A stretch of 64,000 nucleotides of DNA, taken from NCBI RefSeq assembly GCF_006542425.1, contig NZ_VFID01000014.1, positions 62,001 through 126,000 of the forward strand. Reading direction: 5' to 3'. Numbering within the stretch: position 1 is the stretch's first letter; every line of letters starts with the position of its first letter. Positions 1-8,576 of this stretch are shown piece after piece. The notes under the pieces were generated by a model. It worked only from the letters and a program-made list of their open reading frames with translations. It did no database searches and had not been told where the DNA came from. Position numbers and translations under genes: made by a program. The DNA comes from Pseudoxanthomonas sp. z9 (GTDB taxonomy: Bacteria > Pseudomonadota > Gammaproteobacteria > Xanthomonadales > Xanthomonadaceae).

Positions 1-155
1 CTGGGTGCACGGGTGCCACAGGACCGCGAGATCGCGCGAACGCCAGGCGTCGGCCTCTGCTAGCATTCGGGTTTCATGATTCGTTTCCGCCATCCCGCCA
101 TGATATCGGCGTGCCTGCCCTTCCGTCGCCCGGTTCCCGTCCGCGGAGCGCAGCC

Positions 156-710
156 ATGAGCCGGCGCCTGCCGATCATCCACGGCGTGACCGAGCGCTCC
201 GGCGGCCCGCTGGAGCGCAACGTCGAGGAACTCGATCTGGAGTTCAGCAACGGCGAGCGCCGGCGCTTCCATCGCGTTCGCGCGGAAGGGCATGGCGCGG
301 TGGTGGTGGTGCCGCTGATCGACGACGACACCGTGCTGCTGGTGCGCGAGTACGCCGCCGGCGTGCATCGTTATGAACTGGGCCTGGTCAAGGGTCGCAT
401 CGACGCCGGCGAGACGCCGGAACAGGCCGCCGATCGCGAACTCAAGGAAGAAGCCGGCTACGGTGCGCGGCGCGTCGACGTGCTGCGCAGCCTGACCCAG
501 GCGCCCCTGTACATGAGCCACCAGTCCTGGCTGGTGGTCGCACGAGATCTGTATCCGGAGCGCCTGCCCGGAGACGAACCCGAGGAGTTGGAAGTAGTGC
601 CGTGGAAGCTTGATGCCCTCGACCAGCTGATGCTGCGCGAGGATTTTTCGGAAGGTCGTTCGCTGGCGGCGCTGTTCATTGCCCGTGAATGGCTGCGTAC
701 CTCGGCATGA
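156..710 (+). CDS. nudE: ADP compounds hydrolase NudE (NUDIX)
   Basis: NUDIX hydrolase expected to cleave ADP-ribose, NADH and related ADP-linked compounds in the cytoplasm. The NUDIX box is intact near the middle of the protein: G, five residues, E, seven residues, then RELKEEAGY. I chose the ATG at 156. A GTG at 111 in the same frame would add 15 Pro/Ser/Arg-rich residues unlike the family. The product is 184 residues, normal for NudE. Its stop overlaps the cysQ start (ATGA), so it heads a nudE-cysQ-mazG operon devoted to nucleotide clean-up. The 155 bases before it hold no gene I can support. Confidence 0.88.
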   Translation: MSRRLPIIHGVTERSGGPLERNVEELDLEFSNGERRRFHRVRAEGHGAVVVVPLIDDDTVLLVREYAAGVHRYELGLVKGRIDAGETPEQAADRELKEEAGYGARRVDVLRSLTQAPLYMSHQSWLVVARDLYPERLPGDEPEELEVVPWKLDALDQLMLREDFSEGRSLAALFIAREWLRTSA

Positions 711-1528
711 GCCGGATGACCTCGGACCTGCACGAAGCCGTACTCGTCATCGCCCGCGAAGCCGGGGAGGCGATCATGGCGGTGTACGAACAGGGCTTCG
801 ACGTGACCCGCAAGGCCGACGACAGCCCGCTGACCGCCGCCGATCTGGCCGCGCACCGGGTGATCTCGGAAGGCCTGCGCCGGTTGACGCCGGAATGGCC
901 GGTGCTGTCGGAGGAGGCGGCCGACATCCCCTGGCAAACCCGTTGCGCCTGGCCGACCTACTGGCTGGTGGATCCGCTGGACGGCACCCGCGAGTTCATC
1001 AAGCGCAATGGCGAGTTCACCGTCAACATCGCGTTGATCGAACAGCACATCCCGATCTTCGGCGTGGTGCAGGCGCCGGTGACCGGCGAGATCTGGCACG
1101 CCGAACGCGGCCGCCACGCGTATCGCCGGCGCGGCCAGGTGGACGAGCAATTGCGCAGTCGCGCGCCAGCGAAAGCACCGCTGCGGGTGGCCGCCAGCCG
1201 TTCGCACCGCGACGCGCGCACGGAGTCGGTGCTGGCGCGGATGGGCGACATCGAACTGGTGGGGCTGGGTTCGTCGTTGAAGTTCTGCCGCATCGCCGAA
1301 GGCACCCTGGATGTGTATCCACGTTTCGGACCCACCTCGGAATGGGATACCGCCGCCGCGCAGTGCGTGCTGGAAGCCGCCGGCGGCGCGCTGCTGGCAC
1401 CGGACGGACGCGCGTTCCGCTACAACCGCCGCGAGACCCTGCTCAACGGCGATTTCATCGCCCTGGGCGATCCCGCGCTGCCGTGGCGCGAATGGCTGGA
1501 GGATGGCGCCGTTGAACAGACCGCCTGA
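707..1528 (+). CDS. cysQ: 3'(2'),5'-bisphosphate nucleotidase CysQ
   Basis: Inositol-monophosphatase superfamily enzyme that removes the 3'-phosphate from PAP/PAPS, a by-product of sulfate assimilation. Visible motifs are EEAA (metal-binding Glu), DPLDGT followed by REF, and WDTAAAQ near the C-terminus, which together form the Mg-dependent active site. The ATG at 707 overlaps the nudE stop. An in-frame ATG at 689 lies inside nudE and is less likely. The last 26 bases overlap the start of mazG, indicating translational coupling. Confidence 0.9.
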   Translation: MSRMTSDLHEAVLVIAREAGEAIMAVYEQGFDVTRKADDSPLTAADLAAHRVISEGLRRLTPEWPVLSEEAADIPWQTRCAWPTYWLVDPLDGTREFIKRNGEFTVNIALIEQHIPIFGVVQAPVTGEIWHAERGRHAYRRRGQVDEQLRSRAPAKAPLRVAASRSHRDARTESVLARMGDIELVGLGSSLKFCRIAEGTLDVYPRFGPTSEWDTAAAQCVLEAAGGALLAPDGRAFRYNRRETLLNGDFIALGDPALPWREWLEDGAVEQTA

Positions 1529-2339
1529 TCCGCGCGACATCCGCGAACTGCTCGACATCATGGCGCGCCTGCGCAATCCCGAAGGCGGTTGCCCGTGGGA
1601 TCTGGAGCAGGACTTCTCCACCATCGCGCCGTACACGATCGAGGAAGCCTACGAAGTCGCCGACGCGATCGACCGTGGCGATCTCGATGACCTGAAGGAC
1701 GAACTGGGCGACCTGCTGCTGCAGGTCGTGTTCCATGCGCAGATGGCCAAGGAGCAGGGCGCGTTTGCGTTCCTGGACGTGGTCGCGGCGATCTGCGACA
1801 AGATGATCCGGCGCCATCCGCACGTGTTCGGCGAAGCCAGTTTCGAGGATGCCGAAGCGCAGACCCGCAACTGGGAAGCGATCAAGCAGGCCGAGCGCGC
1901 CGCCGCCGGCAACGCCGACGCCTCCGCGCTGGCCGGCATCTCGCGCGGGTTGCCGGAATGGCAGCGCGCGGTGAAATTGCAGTCACGCGCGGCGCGGGTC
2001 GGTTTCGACTGGCCCGGTCCGGCACCGGTGATCGACAAGCTGCATGAGGAAATCGGCGAAGTGCAGGTCGAACTGGCGCGGGGCGATGTCGTGTCCAACC
2101 ATGATCGATTGGAGGACGAGATCGGCGACCTGTTGTTCGTCGCCGCCAACCTGGCGCGGCATGCCAAGGTCGATCCGGGCGCCGCGCTGCGTCGCGCCAA
2201 CCTCAAGTTCGAACGCCGCTTCCGGGCGATGGAAGCCATCGCGGCCGAACGCGGGGAAACCATGAAGGATCTGCCGCTGGAGCGGCAGGAGGCGCTCTGG
2301 CAGCAGGCCAAGCAGCGCGAACGGGGCACGCCGGAGTGA
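1503..2339 (+). CDS. mazG: Nucleoside triphosphate pyrophosphohydrolase MazG
   Basis: House-cleaning enzyme that hydrolyses (d)NTPs to the monophosphate and pyrophosphate. The N-terminal half has the MazG signature: GGCPWD, then [10 protein letters not shown], then the [13 protein letters not shown] metal-binding helix. A second MazG-like half follows, with [10 protein letters not shown] and [17 protein letters not shown]. At 278 residues it is the usual two-domain length. The ATG at 1503 lies within the end of cysQ. An upstream open frame exists but overlaps cysQ extensively and encodes nothing MazG-like. Confidence 0.92.
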   Translation: MAPLNRPPDPRDIRELLDIMARLRNPEGGCPWDLEQDFSTIAPYTIEEAYEVADAIDRGDLDDLKDELGDLLLQVVFHAQMAKEQGAFAFLDVVAAICDKMIRRHPHVFGEASFEDAEAQTRNWEAIKQAERAAAGNADASALAGISRGLPEWQRAVKLQSRAARVGFDWPGPAPVIDKLHEEIGEVQVELARGDVVSNHDRLEDEIGDLLFVAANLARHAKVDPGAALRRANLKFERRFRAMEAIAAERGETMKDLPLERQEALWQQAKQRERGTPE

Positions 2340-2373
2340 GTTTCCGTATCGGTGCCGGCGAAGGAGGGGACAC

Positions 2374-2697
2374 ATGAAGACCCTGCTGCTGTTCGTCATC
2401 ACCGCGCTGGCGGAAATCGTCGGTTGCTATCTGCCCTACCTGTGGCTGCGCAAGGACGGCAGCGCCTGGTTGCTGGTGCCGGCGGCGGCGAGCCTGGCCC
2501 TGTTCGCCTGGCTGCTGACCCTGCACCCCACCGCCTCGGGTCGCGTGTACGCGGCCTACGGCGGCGTTTATGTCACCATCGCGATTGGCTGGCTGTGGGC
2601 GGTCGACGCGGTCAAGCCGACCCGCTGGGATCTGCTGGGCGCGGGGCTGTGCCTGCTCGGCATGGCGGTGATCATGTTCGCGCCGCGGCCGGGCTGA
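2374..2697 (+). CDS. YnfA family (UPF0060) small membrane protein
   Basis: A 107-residue protein with four predicted hydrophobic helices. The sequence opens with a helix carrying [14 protein letters not shown], followed by an [17 protein letters not shown] segment and WLWAVD, all typical of the UPF0060/YnfA family. These proteins belong to the drug/metabolite transporter superfamily and resemble small multidrug resistance proteins, but the substrate is not established. A strong ribosome site (AAGGAGGGG) sits 8 bases before the ATG. It follows mazG by 34 bases and may be read through from it. Confidence 0.88.
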   Translation: MKTLLLFVITALAEIVGCYLPYLWLRKDGSAWLLVPAAASLALFAWLLTLHPTASGRVYAAYGGVYVTIAIGWLWAVDAVKPTRWDLLGAGLCLLGMAVIMFAPRPG

Positions 2698-2790
2698 ATT
2701 CCTGCGCGGCGTTGCGTCTGCCAGCGCACGGCGCCATCATCCACGGCGATCGCCGCGCATCGGTGCGCATCAGGGTCGGGAGAGCGAACC

Positions 2791-3093
2791 ATGGGCCGTT
2801 TCGCCAGTTTCCGCGAGTTCTATCCGTTCTACCTGAGCGAGCACAGCAACCGCACTTCACGACGGCTGCACTTTGTCGGCAGCTGCGGCGTGCTGCTGCT
2901 GGTCGCCTGGGCGTTCGCCTCGGGCAATTTATGGTGGCTGCTGGCCGCGCTGTTCTGCGGCTACGGCTTTGCCTGGATCGGCCATTTCTTTTTCGAGAAA
3001 AACCGTCCGGCCACCTTCCGCCATCCGTTCTATTCCTTCGCCGGCGACTGGGTGATGTTCAAGGACATCCTGACCGGCAGAATTCGCTTCTGA
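2791..3093 (+). CDS. Mpo1-like (DUF962) membrane protein
   Basis: A 100-residue protein of the DUF962/Mpo1-like family. Mpo1 in yeast is an Fe-dependent dioxygenase of fatty-acid alpha-oxidation; the bacterial role is unproven. Visible features are the N-terminal F-Y-x-S-E-H-S-N-R-x-S-R-R-L-H-F motif with conserved His residues, two hydrophobic helices, then GHFFFEKNRPATF and the conserved end-segment with FAGDWVMF. The His residues of the two motifs are the expected metal ligands. The gene sits alone, 93 bases after the ynfA-like gene. Confidence 0.85.
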   Translation: MGRFASFREFYPFYLSEHSNRTSRRLHFVGSCGVLLLVAWAFASGNLWWLLAALFCGYGFAWIGHFFFEKNRPATFRHPFYSFAGDWVMFKDILTGRIRF

Positions 3094-3103
3094 GCCTGCG
3101 CGC

Positions 3104-3715
3104 TCAGGCCACCTTGGCCAGGTCGCGTTCCCGGTGGGCGGCGAACAGGCGATGGCCGATGTCGAAGGCGGTCGCCAGATGCCGCGCCGGCGCTTCACCT
3201 GCGAGCGGGGCCAGCAGTTCGGACGTGGACACCCGCGCGCCGCAGTATTCGAAGATGCCGTGATCGATCTGCGTGCGCATGGCGCCGAAGTAGCCGTGCC
3301 GCGCGTAGGTCCGCATGTCCGCGCCGCCGATCGCCAGCAGGTGCACGGCCAGGCGACCGAGCCTGCGTTCGTCGCGGCCATCCTTTTCCTGGTACGCCCA
3401 GCCCTGCGAGAACACCCGGTCGATCCAGCCCTTGAGCAGGCCGGGCATCGACCACCAGTAAACCGGGTACACCAGGGCCAGCGCATCGGCCCGGTCGATG
3501 CGCGCCTGCTCGGCGCGCACGTCGGCGTCGGCGGGTCCCTGCTGGAGGAAACGGGCGATATCCGTCGCGGTGAAGCGGGGATCGAAGCTTTCCCTGGCCA
3601 GGTCGGCGATCTCGGCGGTGTGCCCGGCATCCTCCACGCCATCGGCCAGCCGGCGGGCCACGGCATGGGTGAACGATTGGGTCAGCGGGTGGGCGGTGAC
3701 GATCAGGGCATGCAC
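3104..3715 (-). CDS. NAD(P)H dehydrogenase (quinone), flavodoxin-like fold
   Basis: Flavodoxin-like oxidoreductase of the NQO1/MdaB/KefF group, expected to bind FAD or FMN and reduce quinones with NAD(P)H. The N-terminus has the ALIVTAHPL phosphate-loop region. The diagnostic segment YPVYWWSMPGLLKGWIDRV follows, with FSQGWAY after it. No ATG fits. The start is taken as GTG at 3715, preceded by GGAG eight bases upstream, because the frame before it is not family-like. It is transcribed away from a TetR regulator across an intergenic region that carries a duplicated operator, so control by that repressor is likely. Confidence 0.82.
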   Translation of the reverse strand: MHALIVTAHPLTQSFTHAVARRLADGVEDAGHTAEIADLARESFDPRFTATDIARFLQQGPADADVRAEQARIDRADALALVYPVYWWSMPGLLKGWIDRVFSQGWAYQEKDGRDERRLGRLAVHLLAIGGADMRTYARHGYFGAMRTQIDHGIFEYCGARVSTSELLAPLAGEAPARHLATAFDIGHRLFAAHRERDLAKVA

Positions 3716-3741
3716 GGCAGGCTCCGGGAGTGGGCGGTGGC

Positions 3742-3789
3742 GTATATACTTCGAGTAACTTACGAAGCGTAACTTACTTTTGGTATATA
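3742..3789. promoter_or_regulatory. Divergent promoter with duplicated GTAACTTAC operator
   Basis: Two identical copies of GTAACTTAC (3755-3763 and 3769-3777) lie 14 bases apart. Each is itself palindromic around its central base (GTAA-C-TTAC). TATATA-type -10 boxes sit at 3743-3748 (read on the minus strand for the quinone reductase) and 3783-3788 (plus strand for the TetR gene), with the two operators between them. This is the expected layout for TetR autoregulation and repression of the divergent oxidoreductase. The sites are seen directly; the binding is inferred. Confidence 0.7.
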
Positions 3790-3792
3790 GCG

Positions 3793-4434
3793 ATGTCAAG
3801 CCGCCGCAAAGCCACCCAGGAGACTGCCGTAGCCGGCACGCCCGCTCCGCGCCGACGGCTCGCGCGCGAGCAGCGCTACCGGCAACTGCTGGACGCCTCC
3901 TGGCGCCTGATCGGCGAAGAGGGTACCGAGGCGCTGTCGCTGGGACGCCTGGCGGAAGCGGCCGGCGTGACCAAGCCGGTGGTGTACGACCACTTCGGCA
4001 CCCGCGCCGGCCTGCTGGCCGCGCTCTACCAGGATTTCGATTCGCGCCAGTCCGCGCTGATGGACGAGGCGCTCCGCCACGGGGCCGAGGATCTGCCCGC
4101 GCGCGCGCGCATCATCGCGTCCTGTTTCGTGGATTGCGTGCTGTCGCAGGGACGCGAGATTCCCGGCGTGGTCGCCGCGTTGGCGGGATCGCCGGAAATG
4201 GAGCGGATCAAGCGCGAGTACCAGGGCGCCTTCATGGCCAAATGCCACGGCCTGCTGGCGCCGTTCGCACCACGCGGTACGCTGCCGGCGGCCAGCCTGT
4301 GGGCGCTGCTGGGCGCGGCGGAATCGTTGTCCTACGCGGCGGCGGCGGGCGCGATCGAAGCGGCGCAGGCGCGCCAGGCACTGACCGATCTCGTCATCGC
4401 GATCGTGCAGCGCGGGGACGGCGTGCCGGCCTAG
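3793..4434 (+). CDS. TetR/AcrR family transcriptional regulator
   Basis: One-component repressor of 213 residues. The N-terminal helix-turn-helix domain is clear: REQRYRQLLDASWRLIGEEG, ALSLGRLAEAAGVTKPVVYDHFG, then RAGLLAALY. The C-terminal ligand domain is divergent, so the inducer cannot be read from the sequence. The ATG at 3793 is only five bases after the TATATA box at 3783-3788, and no ribosome site is visible, so the mRNA may be leaderless. It is divergent from the quinone reductase, which is the likely target. Confidence 0.9.
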   Translation: MSSRRKATQETAVAGTPAPRRRLAREQRYRQLLDASWRLIGEEGTEALSLGRLAEAAGVTKPVVYDHFGTRAGLLAALYQDFDSRQSALMDEALRHGAEDLPARARIIASCFVDCVLSQGREIPGVVAALAGSPEMERIKREYQGAFMAKCHGLLAPFAPRGTLPAASLWALLGAAESLSYAAAAGAIEAAQARQALTDLVIAIVQRGDGVPA

Positions 4435-4443
4435 CGCGGCGGA

Positions 4444-4782
4444 TTATTCGTAGAACATCAGGAACGCCGCGCCGACGATCAATGCGAACGCAGCGTAGTG
4501 GTTCCATTTCAGCGGTTGGCCCAGGTACCAGGTGGAGAAGCCGGCGAACACCACCAGGGTCAGGATTTCCTGGATGGTCTTCAATTGCACCACCGAATAA
4601 ACAGTGCTGCCCAGGCGGTTGGCCGGCACCATCAGCGTGTACTCGAAAAAGGCGATGCCCCAGCTGGCGAAGATGGCCAGCAGCAGCGGTGCGCTGCGGT
4701 ACTTGAGATGCCCGTACCAGGCGAAGGTCATGAAGATGTTGGAGCCGAGCAGCAGCAGCAGGGGCAGGGTGCGGGCGAGCAT
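4444..4782 (-). CDS. DMT superfamily small membrane protein (DUF486)
   Basis: A 112-residue protein with four hydrophobic helices. It matches the DUF486 pattern: LLLGSNIFMTFAWYGHLK at the start, ASWGIAFFEYTLMVPANRLG in the middle, LKTIQEILTLVVFAGFS, and AFLMFYE at the very C-terminus. The substrate is unknown. The frame is open further upstream, to 4917, but that extension is not membrane-like and overlaps the next gene's leader, so the internal ATG at 4782 is preferred. It is convergent with the TetR gene, with nine bases between them. Confidence 0.87.
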   Translation of the reverse strand: MLARTLPLLLLLGSNIFMTFAWYGHLKYRSAPLLLAIFASWGIAFFEYTLMVPANRLGSTVYSVVQLKTIQEILTLVVFAGFSTWYLGQPLKWNHYAAFALIVGAAFLMFYE

Positions 4783-4814
4783 GGGGAGGAGGAAGGCGGG
4801 AGGACGCGCAAGCC

Positions 4815-4895
4815 TAGCTTCACTGGCGGCTGAATGGCAGGGTGTCCCTTCACGTGACCTCAACCTGGGGCCGGGTAGCTTCACAAACCTGAAGC
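4815..4895. promoter_or_regulatory. Repeated TAGCTTCAC sites before the two-component operon
   Basis: TAGCTTCAC occurs at 4815-4823 and again at 4876-4884. The second copy continues into an inverted repeat, GCTTCA, six bases, TGAAGC (4878-4895), just before the ribosome site (AGGAG) of the response regulator. This is a plausible binding site for the regulator itself or for another factor. The repetition is seen directly; the regulatory role is inferred. Confidence 0.35.
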
Positions 4896-4908
4896 ACAGG
4901 AGCCTCAT

Positions 4909-5610
4909 ATGCGCCACTCACAGGAAACCGCGGGATTGGTCCTGGTCGTCGAAGACAACCGCAACATTTCGGAAATGGTCGGCGAATACCTGGAAGGCCG
5001 GGGATTCGAGGTCGATTACGCCTCGGACGGACTGGACGGCTACCGGCTGGCCACCGAGAACAGCTACGACGTGGTCGTGCTGGATCTGATGCTGCCACGC
5101 ATGGATGGCATGGAGGTCTGCAAGAAGCTGCGCAATGAAGCGCGCAAGTCCACGCCGGTATTGATGCTGACCGCCCGCGACACCCTGGACGACAAGCTGA
5201 CCGGCCTGAGTTCCGGCGCCGACGATTACCTGACCAAGCCTTTCGCCATCCAGGAACTGGAAGCGCGCCTGCGCGCGCTGATCCGGCGCGAGCGCAGGCA
5301 GGTCGGCGCCGAGGTGCTGAAGGTCGCGGACCTGGTACTCGACCCGGTGAGCATGCGCGCCACCCGCGGCGGCAACGAACTGATGCTGTCGCCGATCGGC
5401 CTGCGCCTGCTGACCATCCTGATGCGCGAATCGCCGCGGGTGGTCACCCGGCAGGAAATCGAGCGCGAAATCTGGGGCAACGGGCTGCCGGACTCGGACA
5501 CCCTGCGCAGTCACCTGTATAACCTGCGCAAGGTGATCGACAAGCCATTCGACAAGCCGCTGCTGCATACCGTCCAGAGCGCCGGCTATCGCATCGCGGA
5601 CATCGGCTGA
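4909..5610 (+). CDS. OmpR-family response regulator
   Basis: DNA-binding response regulator of 233 residues. The receiver domain has the acidic pair E15/D16, the phospho-acceptor D59 in VVVLDLMLPRMDG, T88 and K110 in LTKPF. The C-terminal winged helix carries LSPIGLRLLTILMRESPRVVTRQEIEREIWG and ends in SAGYRIADIG. The partner sensor kinase starts 37 bases downstream. The pair resembles ColR/PhoP-type systems of xanthomonads, but orthology cannot be settled by eye. The downstream MacAB genes are candidate targets by position. Confidence 0.93.
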   Translation: MRHSQETAGLVLVVEDNRNISEMVGEYLEGRGFEVDYASDGLDGYRLATENSYDVVVLDLMLPRMDGMEVCKKLRNEARKSTPVLMLTARDTLDDKLTGLSSGADDYLTKPFAIQELEARLRALIRRERRQVGAEVLKVADLVLDPVSMRATRGGNELMLSPIGLRLLTILMRESPRVVTRQEIEREIWGNGLPDSDTLRSHLYNLRKVIDKPFDKPLLHTVQSAGYRIADIG

Positions 5611-5647
5611 GGGCCACGGCATAATCCGGCCGGGGAGGGGAGCCGTC

Positions 5648-6916
5648 ATGCCGCAGGGGTTGCCGCGAAAGCTACGCATTGCCTTCATCCTGCAGGCGGT
5701 GATGGTGAGCCTGGCCATCGTGCTGGGCGTCTACCTGATCTCGGCGGTCATCAAGCACAGCCTGATGAATACCGCGCTGCAGGAGGAGGCGACCCATTTC
5801 TGGGAGCTGTACGACGCCTCCACCGCGCAGCCGCCGCCGAATACCCACAATCTGCGCGGCTACCTGGTGGTCAAGGGGCATTCCAACCTGGTGCTGCCGG
5901 ATAACCTGCGCGGCCTCAAGCCCGGTTTCCACGAGCTCAAGGCCGACGACATGCTGGTGCTGGTGGACGAGCAGCCCGCCGGCCGGCTTTACCTGGTGTT
6001 CCTGCGCTCGCAGGCCGAACGGCTGGCGTTCTACTTCGGCACCCTGCCGATCATCCTCACCTTGATCGCCATCTACGTGGTGTCGTGGCTGACCTACCGG
6101 GCGTCCAAGCGGCTGGTGTCGCCGGTCAGCTGGCTGGCGCGTCAGGTGGCCGAATGGGATCCGCGCCGGCCCGACGTCAGCGGGCTGGCGCCGGATCGCC
6201 TGCCCGCCGAGGTGCAGGGCGAGGCGCGCCAGCTCGCTTCGGCGCTGCATGGCCTGGCCCAGCGCGTGGCCTCGCACGTGGCGCGCGAGCGCGACTTCAC
6301 CCGCGACGCCAGTCATGAGCTGCGCACCCCGCTGACCGTGATCCGGGTCGCCAGCGACATGGCCATGGCCGAGGAAGCCTCGCCGCGGGTGGTGCGTTCG
6401 CTGCAGCGCATCCAGCGCGCCGGCCGCGACATGGAAGCAGTAATCGATGCCTTCCTGATCCTCGCCCGCGAGGCCGAGGTCGAGCCGCAACGCGAGGATT
6501 TCGATGTCGCCGACATCGTGCTGGACGAGGCCGAGAACGCGCGCGCGCTGCTGATCGGCAAGCCGGTCGACCTGGAGGTCACCTGCGTGGCCAAACCCCG
6601 CCTGCACGCACCGCCACGGGTGTTCCAGGTGGTGGTCAGCAATCTGCTGCGCAATGCGTGCAGCTACACGGACGCCGGCCGCATCGACGTGCTGGTCGAG
6701 GCCGACCGGGTGATCGTCAAGGACACCGGCATCGGCATGTCCGCCGAATCGATGGAGCGGGTGTTCGAGCCGTTCTATCGCGCCGATCCTTCCCGCCCGC
6801 GCGGGAGCGGGCTGGGCCTGTCGATCGTCAGCCGCCTTTGCGATCGGTTCGGCTGGAAGATCGAATTCGAGAGCGAACTGGGCAAGGGCACGGCCGCGAC
6901 CATCCGCTTCACCTGA
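5648..6916 (+). CDS. Membrane sensor histidine kinase
   Basis: Partner kinase of the upstream response regulator, 422 residues, in the inner membrane. Transmembrane segments are near residues 12-34 and 130-150, with a periplasmic loop of about 95 residues between them. The phospho-acceptor is H223 in the DASHELRTPLT box. The ATPase domain shows the N box (SNLLRNAC, N336), DTGIGM (from D359), the F box (FEPFY) and the GSGLGLSIV G2 box. The periplasmic domain has no recognisable ligand motif. It ends 142 bases before the macA-like gene. Confidence 0.93.
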   Translation: MPQGLPRKLRIAFILQAVMVSLAIVLGVYLISAVIKHSLMNTALQEEATHFWELYDASTAQPPPNTHNLRGYLVVKGHSNLVLPDNLRGLKPGFHELKADDMLVLVDEQPAGRLYLVFLRSQAERLAFYFGTLPIILTLIAIYVVSWLTYRASKRLVSPVSWLARQVAEWDPRRPDVSGLAPDRLPAEVQGEARQLASALHGLAQRVASHVARERDFTRDASHELRTPLTVIRVASDMAMAEEASPRVVRSLQRIQRAGRDMEAVIDAFLILAREAEVEPQREDFDVADIVLDEAENARALLIGKPVDLEVTCVAKPRLHAPPRVFQVVVSNLLRNACSYTDAGRIDVLVEADRVIVKDTGIGMSAESMERVFEPFYRADPSRPRGSGLGLSIVSRLCDRFGWKIEFESELGKGTAATIRFT

Positions 6917-7058
6917 GCATCTCCACCTGAGCCTCCGGGAACGGAAAGATGAGCGGCAGCCCAACGGGCGCCGCCGCCGTCCACGCGCTGTCAACCGCCG
7001 CGCCCGGCATGCGTTAATGGGCGCATACCTCTCCCACCGACATTGCCGACTTGCCCGC

Positions 7059-8576
7059 ATGAGCCAGCCGTCCCGCCGTCGTTCCCCGCTGATTTCCCGC
7101 ATCGTCCTCGGCATTGCCGTCCTCGCCATCATCGGCGCGGGCGTCTGGTACTGGAAGGGGCGCCAGGCCAAGGCCGAGGAAGGCGCCTATCGCACCGCCC
7201 AGGTCGAGCGGGGCAATATCCGGGTGGCGATCTCCGCCACCGGTACCCTGAGCGCCATCTCCACCGTCACCGTCGGCAGCCAGATCTCCGGCCAGGTGAC
7301 CGACGTGCTGGTCGACTTCAACAGTCCAGTGAAGAAGGGCGACGTGCTGGCCCGCATCGACCCCAAGACCTATGAGGCGCAGATCGAGCAGGGCACGGCC
7401 CAGATCGCCGCCGCCCGCGCGTCGCTCGCGCAGGCGCAGGCGACCCTGCACAACGCCGAGCTGGACTATCGCCGCAAGGCCGACCTTGGCCAGCAGAAAC
7501 TGGTGGCGCAGAGCGATGTCGACCTGGCCCGCGCGGCGCGGGACCAGGCACGCGCGCAGTTGAACTCGGCGCAGGCGCAGATCCGCCAGCAGACCGCGTC
7601 CACCCAGACCACCCGGGTCAACCTGGAGCGCACCGTGATCCGCTCGCCGGTAGACGGCGTGGTGCTGACCCGCAGCATCGAGCCGGGCCAGACCGTGGCC
7701 GCCAGCCTGCAGGCGCCGGAGCTGTTCACCATCGCCGAGGATCTGCGCAAGATGAAGATCGAACTGGCGGTGGACGAGGCCGACATTGGCCAGGTCAAGG
7801 TCGGGCAGACCGTGTCCTTCAGCGTCGACGCCTTTCCGGATCGCCAGTTCAAGGGCCTGGTCGAGCAGGTGCGCCTGGCCGCCACCACCACCAACAACGT
7901 GGTGACCTATCCGGTGGTCGTGACCGTGGACAACGCCGACGAGATCCTGCTGCCGGGCCTGACCGTCAACGCCGAGATCGAGGTCAGCAAGCGCGACAAT
8001 GTGCTCAAGGTGTCCAACGCGGCGCTGCGCTACAAGCCCACTGCCGAGGACGACCAGGCGCAGGGCGCGCCGCAGATGGCGCAGGTCCGTGGCGGCGGCG
8101 TCACCGAGGATATGGAGCGTATCGCCGGCAGCCTGCAACTGAAGCCCGAACAGCGCGCCGCGTTCGACGCGGCGGTGAAGGCGGTACGCGACCGCCAGGC
8201 CGCGCGGATGGCCCAGGCCCAGCAGGATGGTGGCAACCGCCTGTTCGCCGGCGGCCCCGGCGGCGGCCCGCGCATGGTGACCAGCGGTGGCAACGGCGGC
8301 GCGATGCAGGCGCAGATCCGCCAGCGCATGGCCGAGCGCTTCCAGCAGGATTTCGCCGCATTCCGCGCCAGCCTGGAGCCGGCGCAGCAGCAGCGCTGGG
8401 ACAACGAACTCAAGGCGTTGCTGTCAGCCAAGCGCGCACCGCTGTACAAGCTGGTGGCCGGCAAGCCGGAACGGATCATGGTACGACTGGGCGCCAGCGA
8501 CGGCAGCGCAACCGAGGTCGCGGGCAACCTGAAGGCCGGCGATCAGGTCATCGTCGGCGAGCGCGCCAAGGAATGA
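7059..8576 (+). CDS. MacA-like periplasmic adaptor with a long C-terminal insertion
   Basis: Membrane-fusion subunit of a MacAB-TolC type efflux pump. One N-terminal transmembrane anchor is followed by the lipoyl halves (ATGTLSAISTVTVGSQISGQV and the later RSPVDGVVLTRSIEPGQTV), a helical hairpin between them, and a beta-barrel (VGQTVSFSVDAFPDRQF). E. coli MacA has 371 residues; this one has 505. The excess lies around residues 330-460, with KPEQRAAF and EPAQQQRW motifs flanking a Gly-rich linker. The ATG at 7059 is preferred over 7017, which adds non-family residues. It overlaps the ATPase gene (ATGA). Confidence 0.88.
   Translation: MSQPSRRRSPLISRIVLGIAVLAIIGAGVWYWKGRQAKAEEGAYRTAQVERGNIRVAISATGTLSAISTVTVGSQISGQVTDVLVDFNSPVKKGDVLARIDPKTYEAQIEQGTAQIAAARASLAQAQATLHNAELDYRRKADLGQQKLVAQSDVDLARAARDQARAQLNSAQAQIRQQTASTQTTRVNLERTVIRSPVDGVVLTRSIEPGQTVAASLQAPELFTIAEDLRKMKIELAVDEADIGQVKVGQTVSFSVDAFPDRQFKGLVEQVRLAATTTNNVVTYPVVVTVDNADEILLPGLTVNAEIEVSKRDNVLKVSNAALRYKPTAEDDQAQGAPQMAQVRGGGVTEDMERIAGSLQLKPEQRAAFDAAVKAVRDRQAARMAQAQQDGGNRLFAGGPGGGPRMVTSGGNGGAMQAQIRQRMAERFQQDFAAFRASLEPAQQQRWDNELKALLSAKRAPLYKLVAGKPERIMVRLGASDGSATEVAGNLKAGDQVIVGERAKE

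Noticed and set aside
1-155. A 5' end of another gene at the left edge
   Set aside because: No frame with a recognisable product reaches the edge. This stretch looks like a promoter or spacer.
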